From positions 1 through 64,000 of the forward strand of contig JAFDXI010000124.1 in the NCBI GenBank assembly GCA_018268035.1: a stretch of 64,000 bases of DNA, written 5' to 3'. The stretch's first letter is position 1. Each line of letters opens with the position of its first letter. This document shows, piece by piece, positions 49,147-58,941 of this stretch. Origin of the DNA: Bacteroidota bacterium. Its GTDB lineage: Bacteria > Bacteroidota > Bacteroidia > Chitinophagales > Chitinophagaceae. The position numbers and the translations under genes are program-made. The notes below the pieces were generated by a model. That model did no database searches. It had not been told where the DNA came from and worked only from the letters and a program-made list of their open reading frames with translations.

Positions 49147-50319
49147 TTATACATGAATCAAATCTGTGCCTTGTAATATTTCTGATAATGCTGTATAAAG
49201 TACATCGAGATCAGCCTGTGAATTAAATGCATTGATTGAATACCTGATAAAAGTTTTATTGTCTTGCCAAGTTACAGGAATTTCAATTTTATACTTATTA
49301 AATAAAAACTTTTGTAATTGTTCAGATGAATTTGTGCGAATAGGTATGCTGCTCATCTGCCCCAGGAATTCATCTGTCACAGGAGCCAGCGGTTTTGTTT
49401 CCATCAGGTCGCAAAACCGTTTGTAGTTTGAATGTGCTATATGCCTGCAATTGGCTGCCACATCAGTCCAGTTGTTTTCATTTAAAAATTCAATAGCTTT
49501 TGGAACAGTGAGGAAAGCAGAAAAATCTCTTGTGCCCTGCATTTCATGATAATCTATAAATTGTGACTTTGAAAAACCTGCATTTCCATAACCCCAACTT
49601 ACAACCAGCGGGTCGAAGAGGTGTTGTAAATCTTTCTTCACATATAAAAATGAACAACCTTTTGGTGTACACATCCATTTATGGCAGGCGCCTGTATAAA
49701 CATCTGCATCAAGCGCTTTTAAATCTAATGCTATATGGCCTGGTGCATGTGCACCATCAACTATAGTGATTAGTCCCTTTGATTTTGCAATGTCAACTAT
49801 TTCTTTTACCGGTAGAATTAATGCAGTTGCGCTAGTGATATTACTGATAAAGACTGCTTTTGTTTTAGATGTTAACCCTTTAAAAAAATCTTCAACAATT
49901 TGTTCTTTCGATGTTACAGGTAAAGTTATAGGCTGGCGAATATATTTTGCACCAGCTTTTATACAATAATAATTCCAGGTGCGGTCAAGTGCGCCATATT
50001 CTATATCAGTACTTAAAATTTCATCACCTGCATCGAGTTTAAAATTTTTTGCAACAATATTAATTGCATAAGAAGGATTGGTAACATAAACAATATCATC
50101 AGCATCACAATTGAGATATGTTGCCAGTACTCCCCTCGAATATTCAAGATTATGCGGGCCATCCACTGCAATAAATTGAACAGGTTCTGTTTCCAGTGCC
50201 AGTTGGATTTTTTGATATTCTTCGAAGACAGGGATGGGGCAAGCCCCAAATGAACCGAAATTTAAATATGTAATATTGGGGTCAATTAAAAACTGTTCTC
50301 TGAGTGCGTTAGTTTGCAT
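49147..50319 (-). CDS. Class V aminotransferase / isopenicillin-N epimerase-like PLP enzyme
   Basis: 390-residue PLP-dependent enzyme. The PLP-binding Lys is in TGACHKWMCTPKGCSFLYV, and the VDGAHAPGHIALDLKALDAD segment holds the conserved Asp and His that contact the cofactor. The start YLNFGSFGACP and LSTDIEYGALDRTW are typical of the isopenicillin-N epimerase / cysteine-desulfurase-like group. The true reaction (epimerase, transaminase, desulfurase or lyase) cannot be told. It is transcribed away from the flavoprotein gene at 50418. Confidence 0.82.
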   Translation of the reverse strand: MQTNALREQFLIDPNITYLNFGSFGACPIPVFEEYQKIQLALETEPVQFIAVDGPHNLEYSRGVLATYLNCDADDIVYVTNPSYAINIVAKNFKLDAGDEILSTDIEYGALDRTWNYYCIKAGAKYIRQPITLPVTSKEQIVEDFFKGLTSKTKAVFISNITSATALILPVKEIVDIAKSKGLITIVDGAHAPGHIALDLKALDADVYTGACHKWMCTPKGCSFLYVKKDLQHLFDPLVVSWGYGNAGFSKSQFIDYHEMQGTRDFSAFLTVPKAIEFLNENNWTDVAANCRHIAHSNYKRFCDLMETKPLAPVTDEFLGQMSSIPIRTNSSEQLQKFLFNKYKIEIPVTWQDNKTFIRYSINAFNSQADLDVLYTALSEILQGTDLIHV

Positions 50320-50417
50320 TTTTCAAAAATAAAAGAATTTAGAACGCTTGATTGCTAAAATTTTAATTGTGCAGTTTTAGTAAAAAAGATATTAGATGAT
50401 GATTTTATCTTCGCCTG

Positions 50418-51635
50418 ATGCAACATCAGTTTGATGTAATTATTATCGGTGGCGGGGCTGCCGGTTTTTTTACAGCCATCAATCTTGCAGAAAAAAATAA
50501 AACTTTACAAATAGCTATTCTTGAGCGGGGCAAAGAAGTGCTTTCAAAAGTACTCATATCAGGAGGTGGCCGTTGTAATGTTACACATGCCTGTTTTGAT
50601 GCAAATGAATTAACTGGTTATTATCCACGTGGTAATAAAGAACTAAGAGGGCCATTCCATGTATTTGGCGCTGCTGATACAGTAAAATGGTTTTTGCAAC
50701 ATGGCGTTGTTTTAAAAACAGAAGCGGATGGCCGTATGTTTCCACAATTAAATAATTCGCGTGCTATCATTGATTGTTTTTTAAAACTGCAAAAAAATTA
50801 TGGCATCACATTGTTGATGGGTGAACATGTTTTGAAAATGCAATTGAAGGATGATAATTGGCAATTGCAAACACAGCAATCAATCTTTTTTGCAAAAAAA
50901 ATTTGTATAGCTACGGGTAGCAGCCCTGCAATGTGGAAATTGTTGCAACAGTTAGGACATACAATTGTGCCACCTGTTCCATCTTTATTTACATTCAATT
51001 GTAAAGATGAACGTATATGCCATTTGCCTGGAGTATCAGCACAGGTAGCTGTCTTTATTAAAGATTCAAAACTTCAATCTTCAGGGCCATTATTGATTAC
51101 ACATTGGGGTTTTAGTGGCCCTGCAATTTTGAAACTATCTGCATGGGGAGCAAGAGAGTTGCACAAAAAAAATTATTCTTTCACTCTCATCGTGAACTGG
51201 CTTGAAAATGAAACAGAAGCTTCAATCGTATCAAAACTCAATGCATTAAAATTACAACTGTCGCAAAAAATGGTAATATTAAAATCGCCGTTTGATATTC
51301 CAAATCGTTTATGGGAAAGCCTCGTGCAGGCTGCTTTAATTAATCATCATACAAGATGGGCCGATATTTCCAAAACACAATTATTTAGCCTGGCAAACCA
51401 GCTTTGTAAATGCCAGTTTGAAATCAGGGGTAAGAGTACATTTAAAGAAGAATTTGTTACAGCTGGTGGAATTGATTTGAAAGAAGTTGATTTTAAAACA
51501 ATGCAAAGTAAGATTTTGAGCGATGTTTATTTTGGTGGAGAGGTGTTGAATATTGATGCTGTAACTGGCGGTTTTAATTTTCAGAATGCATGGACTTGTG
51601 GACATATTGCTGCAGAATCTTTAGCAAAATTATAA
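50418..51635 (+). CDS. BaiN/HI0933-like FAD-dependent oxidoreductase
   Basis: 405-residue flavoprotein. The FAD-binding dinucleotide motif IIIGGGAAGFFTAINLAEKN opens the protein, with LISGGGRCNVTHA right after, which is diagnostic for the HI0933 family. The C-terminus TAGGIDLKEVDFKTMQSKIL ... FGGEVLNIDAVTGGFNFQNAWTCGHIAAES binds FAD. Members reduce substrates such as bile-acid intermediates (BaiN) or have unknown roles; here the substrate is unknown. It is divergent from the aminotransferase gene. Confidence 0.88.
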   Translation: MQHQFDVIIIGGGAAGFFTAINLAEKNKTLQIAILERGKEVLSKVLISGGGRCNVTHACFDANELTGYYPRGNKELRGPFHVFGAADTVKWFLQHGVVLKTEADGRMFPQLNNSRAIIDCFLKLQKNYGITLLMGEHVLKMQLKDDNWQLQTQQSIFFAKKICIATGSSPAMWKLLQQLGHTIVPPVPSLFTFNCKDERICHLPGVSAQVAVFIKDSKLQSSGPLLITHWGFSGPAILKLSAWGARELHKKNYSFTLIVNWLENETEASIVSKLNALKLQLSQKMVILKSPFDIPNRLWESLVQAALINHHTRWADISKTQLFSLANQLCKCQFEIRGKSTFKEEFVTAGGIDLKEVDFKTMQSKILSDVYFGGEVLNIDAVTGGFNFQNAWTCGHIAAESLAKL

Positions 51636-51689
51636 TGCAAAACAATCTTGATACTTCATCCTGTTATTAAAACCGCCTGTTTGTTTTTT

Positions 51690-52403
51690 TTATTTTACCA
51701 GTTCAAAAGTTACATTGATGTTCATTGAAATTTTTATTTTTTTGAAATCAACATTCATTGCCGGAGCTGCATCATTAGCCATCAACCCGGCAGCTTTATA
51801 CATTGGCCTTGGATAATCACTGCTTTCATTATAGTCGCTGATTGTTAATGCATCGCCTATATGATCACCATAAGCAGAAGATAAATATATTGCTTCCTGC
51901 TTTGCGTTTAACAATGCCTGTAGTTTCAGCTCTTTTTCTATGTTGTCTATATTGCTGTTAGAAGTGCGGCTGATATAAAAATTTTGAGTGGCCTGGTCGT
52001 CTAATTTATCAACCAGTTTATCCATTTCATCCACTGATTTTACTTTTACTTCATACGTAACACCAGCTTTCAAATCAGGGTTTTTCTTTTTGCTTTTAGC
52101 ATACCACCAATTATTACCGTCCCATCCAGAATATCCCTGCACCACCACATCTGTATCAGCAATATTCATGCTTTTTGCTTCAATTAAAAACTGGTTGATG
52201 ATGGTTTGAATATCTACTTTCTCACCATTTTTTTTATTATACTCCCGGAGTTCGATTTGTACATAAATTTCATCTGGTGTGATCTCGGTTTCAGCATGAC
52301 CTGTAACGTTTATTGTACGTTGTTTTATAGTACTGTTCATATTTTGTGCATTAGAAATAAGCAAACATAAACTTGCAGAGAGTGCTAATAGTATTTTCTT
52401 CAT
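51690..52403 (-). CDS. SIMPL-domain (DUF541) secreted protein
   Basis: 237 residues with a signal peptide (LLISNAQ). The SIMPL domain shows RTINVTGHAETEITPDEIYVQIELREYNKK and the long helix-containing middle with QATQNFYISRTSNSNIDNIEKELKLQALLNAKQEAIYLSSAYG. Periplasmic SIMPL proteins have poorly defined roles (stress response, oxidative defence). Length is usual. It is on the minus strand between the flavoprotein and the thioesterase, with no clear operon. Confidence 0.87.
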   Translation of the reverse strand: MKKILLALSASLCLLISNAQNMNSTIKQRTINVTGHAETEITPDEIYVQIELREYNKKNGEKVDIQTIINQFLIEAKSMNIADTDVVVQGYSGWDGNNWWYAKSKKKNPDLKAGVTYEVKVKSVDEMDKLVDKLDDQATQNFYISRTSNSNIDNIEKELKLQALLNAKQEAIYLSSAYGDHIGDALTISDYNESSDYPRPMYKAAGLMANDAAPAMNVDFKKIKISMNINVTFELVK

Positions 52404-52570
52404 GAGTTTAATTTTATTTACAGAATGATGGATTGTTTTTCAGGATTACATAAACGTTTTATGCTATTAACATTCGTTTAGGAAAATCAAAGACAAACAG
52501 AATGAAATGTTTTGAGAAATGTTATTGGTGTTTTATCTATGGTTGATTTTTTATAAATGTAAAAAAGCGC

Positions 52571-53092
52571 TTACACCTGGGCACTGTTTAAAAATGCTTT
52601 TAACTCACTTGCATCACCTGGTTTCATTTTACCACCGAGAATTAAACGCACTTGCCTTCTTCTTAAAGCGCCTTCATATAAAGCTTTTTCTTCGTCAGTT
52701 TCGGGTATTACTGCTGGAACAGGTCTTGGTTTATTATTGGGGTCCAAAGCAACAAATGTAAAAAAGGCTTCATTGCTTTCGTATCTGTACTGATGCAAAT
52801 TATCTTCTCCCCAAACTTTTAAATGTATTTCCATTGAAGTATTAAAAGCCCGGGTAATCCTCGATTCTATCCGCACAACATTACCCAGTTTAATTGGATT
52901 TTTAAAACTAAGGTTATCTACACTTGCAGTCATGCAGGGTGCATTGCAATGTTTCACAGCCGTAATGCCCGCAGCAATATCCATCCAATACATTAACCTG
53001 CCACCCATTAAATTGCCAAATACATTTGTATCGTTGGGTAAAACAAGTTCATTCATTATTGTTGCACTTTCGCTTGCATTCTTACTTTCCAT
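52571..53092 (-). CDS. Acyl-CoA thioesterase (hotdog fold)
   Basis: 173-residue hotdog enzyme of the YciA/BACH group: hydrolyses acyl-CoA to acid and CoA. The motif LPNDTNVFGNLMGGRLMYWMDIAAGITAVKHCNAPCMTASVDNLSFKNPIKLGNVVRIESRI holds the catalytic Asp (in PNDTN and WMDIAA) positions of the family. It ends near a Lys-rich C-terminus. Chain-length specificity is unknown. A minus-strand TATATTTG (53113-53120) is a likely -7 element. Transcribed away from purA. Confidence 0.9.
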   Translation of the reverse strand: MESKNASESATIMNELVLPNDTNVFGNLMGGRLMYWMDIAAGITAVKHCNAPCMTASVDNLSFKNPIKLGNVVRIESRITRAFNTSMEIHLKVWGEDNLHQYRYESNEAFFTFVALDPNNKPRPVPAVIPETDEEKALYEGALRRRQVRLILGGKMKPGDASELKAFLNSAQV

Positions 53093-53259
53093 TTTACAAT
53101 ATACATTTTGCGCAAATATAAATTCGTTTAGGATGATAGAAGCTTTTGAATGAGTAGCTGGTAATAAAAAAATGTTTGTGTATAAGCAGTTGTCTGTATT
53201 TTATTGGGGAAAATGAAAATTGTAGTTGAAAAAAAAATATAAATCTTAGTTTAAATAAT

Positions 53260-53290
53260 ATTGGCTTCTTAAAGCCAACCTTTATTTTTG
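53260..53290 (+). promoter_or_regulatory. purA promoter with an internal palindrome
   Basis: ATTG (53260-53263), a 19-base spacer and TATTTTTG (53283-53290). The spacer contains TTGGCTT-CTTA-AAGCCAA (53261-53278), a perfect 7-4-7 inverted repeat located between the -33 and -7 elements. A repressor bound there would block polymerase. Confidence 0.6.
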
Positions 53291-53310
53291 CCGCAACAAA
53301 AAAAAATCTA

Positions 53311-54579
53311 ATGGTTGATGTTATTCTCGGTTTGCAGTGGGGTGATGAAGGTAAAGGCAAGATAGTAGACTATTTTGCGCCTAATTATGATATCATTGCA
53401 AGGTTTCAGGGTGGGCCAAATGCGGGGCATACCTTATATGTAGGCGATAGGAAAATTGTTTTGCATCAGATCCCTTCAGGTATTTTTCATCAGAATACGA
53501 TCAACATAATTGGAAATGGTGTAGTGTTGGACCCGGTGACTTTAAAACGCGAGTGTGATACTGTTGCATCATTTGGAATAGATGTGAAAAAGAATTTATT
53601 CATTTCCCAACGCACCAATTTAATTGTGCCAACACATAGGGCATTGGATAAAGCATCAGAGACTGCAAAAGGCGAAAGCAAAATTGGTTCCACATTAAAA
53701 GGTATTGGGCCTTCCTATATGGATAAAACAGGGCGCAATGCTTTGAGGGTAGGCGATATCACAAATAAATCTTTTATTACTCAGTACATTAAACTTCGTT
53801 TGAAGCATCAAAAACTCCTGGATAATTTTAATTTTGTAGAAGACATCACTCAATGGGAAGAAGAGTTTTTTGAAGCGATAGAATTTTTGCGCACTTTAAA
53901 TATTGTAAATGGCGAATATTTTATCAACAATCATATTAGTCAGGGAAGAAAAGTTTTAGCTGAGGGAGCGCAAGGCTCAATGTTGGATATTGATTTTGGT
54001 ACATTCCCTTTTGTAACTTCTTCAAGTACGATTTCTGCGGGCGTCTGTACGGGTTTAGGCGTAGCGCCGCAAAAAATAAATGAAGTTTTGGGGGTTACGA
54101 AAGCTTATTGCACAAGAGTAGGTAGTGGTCCATTCCCAACAGAACTGGAAAACGAAACTGGTGAAGCAATCAGAAAGATTGGTAATGAATTTGGTGCGAC
54201 AACTGGGAGGCCCCGCCGCTGCGGCTGGATTGATTTAGTAGCTTTGAAATATACTTGTATGTTGAATGGCGTTACAAAGGTTGTGATGACAAAAGCCGAT
54301 GTGTTGGATAGTTTTAAAGAATTAAATGTTTGTGTAAATTATTCCATCAATGGTGTGGAGTCTGAACAGGTGCCTTTCCAGTTAATGCAATCGGATATCA
54401 AACCCGCTTATAAGGCTTTTGATGGTTGGAATTGTGATAGTACTGTATTGAAAACTGGTAACAAATTACCCGAAGCGATGCAGCGTTATATTCAATTTAT
54501 TAATCAATATATTGGCGCCCCGGTTGAGTATGTTTCCAATGGCCCCCAGAGGGAACAAATAATAAAAACGGGGTCTTGA
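53311..54579 (+). CDS. purA: Adenylosuccinate synthetase
   Basis: First committed step from IMP to AMP, using GTP and aspartate. Motifs: DVILGLQWGDEGKGKIVDYFA with the P-loop and catalytic Asp, GGPNAGHT with catalytic His, and TGRPRRCGWIDLVALKYTC. 422 residues, normal. A promoter with a palindrome lies directly upstream. An acidic unknown protein and pabB follow on the same strand with 56- and 15-base gaps. Confidence 0.97.
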   Translation: MVDVILGLQWGDEGKGKIVDYFAPNYDIIARFQGGPNAGHTLYVGDRKIVLHQIPSGIFHQNTINIIGNGVVLDPVTLKRECDTVASFGIDVKKNLFISQRTNLIVPTHRALDKASETAKGESKIGSTLKGIGPSYMDKTGRNALRVGDITNKSFITQYIKLRLKHQKLLDNFNFVEDITQWEEEFFEAIEFLRTLNIVNGEYFINNHISQGRKVLAEGAQGSMLDIDFGTFPFVTSSSTISAGVCTGLGVAPQKINEVLGVTKAYCTRVGSGPFPTELENETGEAIRKIGNEFGATTGRPRRCGWIDLVALKYTCMLNGVTKVVMTKADVLDSFKELNVCVNYSINGVESEQVPFQLMQSDIKPAYKAFDGWNCDSTVLKTGNKLPEAMQRYIQFINQYIGAPVEYVSNGPQREQIIKTGS

Positions 54580-54635
54580 AAAATTTTTTTTGCTGATTAA
54601 AAAACTCGTTGAAATTTTACACTTGCTAATTTTAA

Positions 54636-55085
54636 ATGTATATGGCATCCAAATCAGATAAAGAAAAAAAATCCGGTCAGAAGCCCTTTACTAGTAAAGA
54701 CGGCTCTAACAAAGAATCTTCAAAATCAAAAAAACAAAAACAAGAAGAAAATGATGATATTGAAGATGATGAATTTGAAGATGATGATGATGTAAAATCG
54801 TCACAAAAAAAGTCTGCATCCAAATCAAAAAAGTTAAAAGATGAAGATGATGACGATGATGATTTGGGAGAAGATGAAGTAGATGAATGGGATAAACCAG
54901 AAGAAGAAGAAAGTTGGGATCCTGACTTCGATGAATTTGACATTCCCAAATCAAAGGGGAAAAAATCACCAGGAGGTAAGAAAGGTGATGATGACGATGA
55001 TGATTTCAAACTTGATGATGATATGAAAGAGTTTGGCCTGTTCAATGATTCAGATGATTTCGATGATGAAGATGATGATTTTTAA
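54636..55085 (+). CDS. Highly acidic, intrinsically disordered protein (149 aa)
   Basis: No known family. Long runs of Asp/Glu alternate with Lys/Ser patches (DDDDDDLGEDEVDEWDKPEE; KSSQKKSASKSKKLKDEDD), so almost the whole chain should be disordered. Hydrophobic residues cluster in FDEFDIPKS and in a C-terminal segment (MKEFGLFNDSDDF). No signal peptide. Such proteins often act as chaperones for basic partners, charge buffers or assembly tails. The start is ATG 54636 or 54642. It lies between purA and pabB, possibly in one transcript. Confidence 0.75.
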   Translation: MYMASKSDKEKKSGQKPFTSKDGSNKESSKSKKQKQEENDDIEDDEFEDDDDVKSSQKKSASKSKKLKDEDDDDDDLGEDEVDEWDKPEEEESWDPDFDEFDIPKSKGKKSPGGKKGDDDDDDFKLDDDMKEFGLFNDSDDFDDEDDDF

Positions 55086-55100
55086 ATTGAATTATCCCCG

Positions 55101-56384
55101 GTGCAAAATAATGATGCGACATTTCATGTAAAGAATATTCCGGAATTGAAAATGCAAATGCTAAACTGGGCAGACCGGTTTGGCATTTGTTGTTTTTTGG
55201 ACAATAATGATTATTACGATCCTTACCATCAATATGATTGCATTATCGCTGCAGGTGCAACAAAAGTTTTGAAAGATTCAGATGATATTTTTTCTTCTTT
55301 AAATTGTTTCAATACAGAAAATGATAACTGGATATTTGGGCATCTTGGTTATGACCTGAAAAATAAAATTGAACTACTGGAATCTGGTCATGAAAATAGA
55401 ATCGGTTTCCCGGATGTATTTTTTTTTATACCAGAAATAGTTCTGATTTTACAGGGCGAAGTGTTAACTATTCATTCGGAGTATAAAAACCCGGGAGATG
55501 TTTTTTCAGAAATACAAGATGAGACCTACGTTGAAAGAAATAAAAAACAATTTAAAAAAATTCTGTTGTCACCAGCCATCAGTAAAGAGGAATATGTTTC
55601 AACTGTTGAAAAGATACAACAGCATATCAGGCGTGGAGATTGTTATGAGATTAATTTTTGCCAGGAATTTTTTGCAGAAGATATTTGTTTAGATACCTTA
55701 GATACATTCGATAGACTGCAACAGGTTTCTCCCACACCTTTTTCCTGTTATTATAAACTGAATGATAAATATCTGTTGTGTGCAAGCCCTGAAAGATTTT
55801 TATCTAAAAGAGGCAGCGCTATTTTTTCCCAGCCAATAAAAGGTACAGCTCCAAGAAACATTGACAAGCGATTGGATGAAATAGAAAAAAACAATCTTTT
55901 TAAAAGTGAAAAGGAGAGAAGTGAAAATGTTATGATTGTTGACCTTGTCCGGAATGACCTCAGTAAAATATGTACAAAGGGTTCGGTAGAGACAACAGAG
56001 TTATTTGGTATATATTCATTCCCTCAGGTTCATCAAATGATTTCAACAATAAAAGGAGAGTTGATTCCAGGTATTTCATTTTCAGAAATTATTCAATCTA
56101 CTTTTCCGATGGGCTCAATGACCGGTGCTCCAAAAATAAGCGCTATGAAGTTGATTGAAAAATTCGAAACTTCGAAGCGAGGTTTATTTTCAGGTAGTGT
56201 AGGATATATTTCGCCACAAAAGGACTTTGATTTTAATGTTATAATCAGGAGTATATTTTATAATGCCACTAATAAGTATCTTAATTACATGGTGGGTGGT
56301 GCAATAACTTTTTATGCAGATGCAGAGAAAGAATATGGCGAATGTTTGTTGAAAGCAAAAGCAATAACTTCAGTGCTGCAATAA
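55101..56384 (+). CDS. pabB: Aminodeoxychorismate synthase component I
   Basis: Converts chorismate to 4-amino-4-deoxychorismate for folate synthesis, with glutamine or ammonia as nitrogen source. The chorismate-binding domain has RRGDCYEINFCQEFFAED, the PabB-type SQPIKGTAPRN (Lys where TrpE has Ala), ENVMIVDLVRNDLSKIC, FPMGSMTGAPKISAMKLIE and YADAEKEYGECLLKAKA. 427 residues. The GTG at 55101 is the best start; the next in-frame ATG is 55152. No pabA/pabC in the window. The stop abuts the stop of the lytic transglycosylase gene with no gap. Confidence 0.94.
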   Translation: MQNNDATFHVKNIPELKMQMLNWADRFGICCFLDNNDYYDPYHQYDCIIAAGATKVLKDSDDIFSSLNCFNTENDNWIFGHLGYDLKNKIELLESGHENRIGFPDVFFFIPEIVLILQGEVLTIHSEYKNPGDVFSEIQDETYVERNKKQFKKILLSPAISKEEYVSTVEKIQQHIRRGDCYEINFCQEFFAEDICLDTLDTFDRLQQVSPTPFSCYYKLNDKYLLCASPERFLSKRGSAIFSQPIKGTAPRNIDKRLDEIEKNNLFKSEKERSENVMIVDLVRNDLSKICTKGSVETTELFGIYSFPQVHQMISTIKGELIPGISFSEIIQSTFPMGSMTGAPKISAMKLIEKFETSKRGLFSGSVGYISPQKDFDFNVIIRSIFYNATNKYLNYMVGGAITFYADAEKEYGECLLKAKAITSVLQ

Positions 56385-57473
56385 TTATTTTCCTGCAGTA
56401 GTAATATTGGAACCATTGAGTAGAAGTTCAACACTCTGTTTGAGCATATCAGCCTTTTTAGATTGGAACAAGTCCACTTTATCAGAAGGTATTCTCATTG
56501 GATAAATGTCGCCTTTACTGATTGATTTATCAAAATCCGGGTTCAACTGGTTGAAGATATTTATATCCATCATCAGGTTATTGGCGATAACAACGGAATT
56601 GTATTTACCATAAAGATTAATGGTTGTACTGTTGGCTGCCAGTTGTAAATAAGCGTTGTTTGCAATTGAATTATCACCGGCATTTATTGTGGGTGCAGAA
56701 CCTGGCATATCCCCCATATTGGTATTCCCATCAAAAAAATAGTGTGTGGCAATAAATTTTTTTACATGGTTCCTTGTTTCGAGAGGTAATAAATATTGAA
56801 TATCCCAGAAACTTTTACTGTGCGCTTTTGCAATAGCTCTGTCCACGGGTGCGGAACCGCAATTATAGGCAGCAATCACTAAAAGCCAATCACCATAGTC
56901 ACCATATAACCCTTTTAAAATTTTGCATGCTGCATTGGTACTTTTAATATAATCCTGTCTTTCATCATTATAATAACTGGTGTTTAAACCATTTTCCCGG
57001 GCAGTCTCAGGCATAATTTGCCAGGGGCCTACAGCACCGGCCCAGGAAACAGAGGTTGAACTTAAACTGCTTTCTATTACAGACAAATATTTTAGTTGAG
57101 TTGGTAAACCATAAGAGCTTAATATTTTATCATACAAATCGAAGTATGGTTTGCCCCATACCTTCATCTTGGTATAATAATCCTGGTTCTTCTTTATGAA
57201 ATTATCAATAAAAAGTTTTGCATCCGCATTCATGGAGTAATTCATGTTGTCGGAAGGGTTGTCTGATAAAAGACTGCCAAAGATTTTTGAACTATCTGTA
57301 ATTGATGTTACCGCAGGTTGTCCTGTTGTATCAATTGGTTTTATATTTTTTAGAGTTGTTGAGGCAGATGATTGAATGGTAAGGGTAGAAAGTGAAATAG
57401 AAAATATGAGGCAAACAATAGCCGTTTTCAATTTTGTATTTCCCATCTGAAGAAAAAATTCTTTCATAAACAC
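56385..57473 (-). CDS. Lytic transglycosylase (MltD-like)
   Basis: Peptidoglycan-cleaving enzyme of the SLT family. The catalytic Glu is in LKYLSVIESSLSSTSVSWAG, the family signature AVGPWQIMPETAREN follows, and AYNCGSAPVDRAIAKA is another. A signal peptide lies in the N-terminal 35 residues. The C-terminal part (YGKYNSVVIANNLMMDINIFNQLN) looks like a single diverged LysM domain, so cell-wall binding is plausible. 362 residues. It lies 23 bases after gatA on the minus strand and may be co-transcribed with it. Confidence 0.88.
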   Translation of the reverse strand: MFMKEFFLQMGNTKLKTAIVCLIFSISLSTLTIQSSASTTLKNIKPIDTTGQPAVTSITDSSKIFGSLLSDNPSDNMNYSMNADAKLFIDNFIKKNQDYYTKMKVWGKPYFDLYDKILSSYGLPTQLKYLSVIESSLSSTSVSWAGAVGPWQIMPETARENGLNTSYYNDERQDYIKSTNAACKILKGLYGDYGDWLLVIAAYNCGSAPVDRAIAKAHSKSFWDIQYLLPLETRNHVKKFIATHYFFDGNTNMGDMPGSAPTINAGDNSIANNAYLQLAANSTTINLYGKYNSVVIANNLMMDINIFNQLNPDFDKSISKGDIYPMRIPSDKVDLFQSKKADMLKQSVELLLNGSNITTAGK

Positions 57474-57496
57474 AATTTTACAGGCCTTGGTTAATC

Positions 57497-58921
57497 TTAC
57501 CTGTTTTGAATGAAAATGAGTTTTTTTGACAGGGAGAGCAAAGTTAATTCATTTGCATGAGAAGCCATTAACTGAATGCCAAAAGGCATGCCATTGGTGT
57601 GTTGAAACAGAGGAATTGAAATAGCAGGGATGCCGGTAAGGTTGGCAAAAACAGTGTATATATCAGCAAGAAACATCTCAATCGGGTCATTATTTTTCTC
57701 TCCAATCTTAAAGGCTGTTGTTGGAGAAACAGGTAGAATGATTGCATCAACCTGTTGAAAAATGTCCTTTATTTTATCTAATAATATTTGCCTAACTTTT
57801 TGGGCATGAGTTACATAAGCATCATAATAACCTTCACTTAATACAAAAGTGCCCAACATAATCCTACGTTGTACTTCTTTACCAAAAAATTTACTACGAG
57901 TAATTTTTACCTGTTCTTCCAGCTCAGGTGAAAATCCTGATACACCATATTTGAGACCATCATATCGTGATAAATTGCTGGATGCTTCAGCAGTTGTTAA
58001 AATATAGTATGCCGGAACAATATAATCTAATAAATCAAATTCTATTGGTAATGTTTCAATGCCATGTTTAGTGAGGGAATTGATAAACTCCTTTTGTTTT
58101 GATGCAATTTCTTTGTCAAGGCCAGGATGATCAAACATAACTGGGAAGTAGCCAATTTTATTAGTACCTGTATATGCTTCAATGTCTGAGAAAAAAACAT
58201 CATCAATGGTTGTACTGTCATAGACATCTTTTCCAGAAATGATTTCAAGGACTAAACCTGCGTCGTCAATATTGTTAGCAAAAATGCCTATCTGGTCAAA
58301 AGAAGAACCATAGGCAATCAAACCGTATCGGGAAATCCTTCCATAAGATGGTTTCAGGCCTACGACACCACAAAAATCTGCAGGCTGTCGTACAGAGCCT
58401 CCTGTATCACTACCAAGGCTAATCATACAAAGGCCTGCTTGTACTGCCACAGCAGAGCCGCCAGAGGAGCCACCTGGTACCCTTGAATTGTCTATAGCAT
58501 TTAAAACATTTCCAAAAGCAGAATTTTCATTGCTGCTTCCCATAGCAAATTCATCACAGTTTTGACGACCAATAATAATGGCTTCTTCCTGTAATAGTTT
58601 TTCTATAGCGGTGGCATTATAAACAGAATTGAAATTTTCAAGCATCCTGGAAGCTGCAGAAGTGATGTGGTTTTTATAGCAGATAACATCTTTGATGCCA
58701 ACAATAACACCATGGAGTCTTCCGGTTTTCCTGCCTGATTTTCTAAGTGTATCAAGCTCATTAGCACGATCTAAAGCTTCCTTTTCATATACTTCAAGAA
58801 ATGCGTTGAGGTGCCAATATTTTTTAATTTCCCTGATGTAATGAGATACTACATCAACGCAGGATATTTCACCTTGTGCTAATAAAGACTGATAGTCTTT
58901 GATGGACGTATAATTCAACAA
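57497..58921 (-). CDS. gatA: Glutamyl/aspartyl-tRNA amidotransferase subunit A
   Basis: Amidase subunit of GatCAB, which transamidates Glu-tRNA(Gln) and/or Asp-tRNA(Asn). The Ser-cisSer-Lys triad is visible: the Lys in VGIKDVI near residue 77, the serines in PGGSSGGSAVAVQAG, and the nucleophile region SLGSDTGGSVRQPADFCG. 474 residues, normal. gatB and gatC are not in the window. It is followed by a lytic transglycosylase gene and preceded by tatA (20-base gap), so tatA-gatA-mltD form a probable operon. Confidence 0.95.
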   Translation of the reverse strand: MLNYTSIKDYQSLLAQGEISCVDVVSHYIREIKKYWHLNAFLEVYEKEALDRANELDTLRKSGRKTGRLHGVIVGIKDVICYKNHITSAASRMLENFNSVYNATAIEKLLQEEAIIIGRQNCDEFAMGSSNENSAFGNVLNAIDNSRVPGGSSGGSAVAVQAGLCMISLGSDTGGSVRQPADFCGVVGLKPSYGRISRYGLIAYGSSFDQIGIFANNIDDAGLVLEIISGKDVYDSTTIDDVFFSDIEAYTGTNKIGYFPVMFDHPGLDKEIASKQKEFINSLTKHGIETLPIEFDLLDYIVPAYYILTTAEASSNLSRYDGLKYGVSGFSPELEEQVKITRSKFFGKEVQRRIMLGTFVLSEGYYDAYVTHAQKVRQILLDKIKDIFQQVDAIILPVSPTTAFKIGEKNNDPIEMFLADIYTVFANLTGIPAISIPLFQHTNGMPFGIQLMASHANELTLLSLSKKLIFIQNR

Positions 58922-58941
58922 AGGCTTTGCGATTAAAAGAA

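Noticed and set aside
54677..55045. Ser-rich frame antisense to the acidic protein
   Set aside because: Pure complement of GAT/GAA repeats; the plus-strand frame has normal start and operon position.
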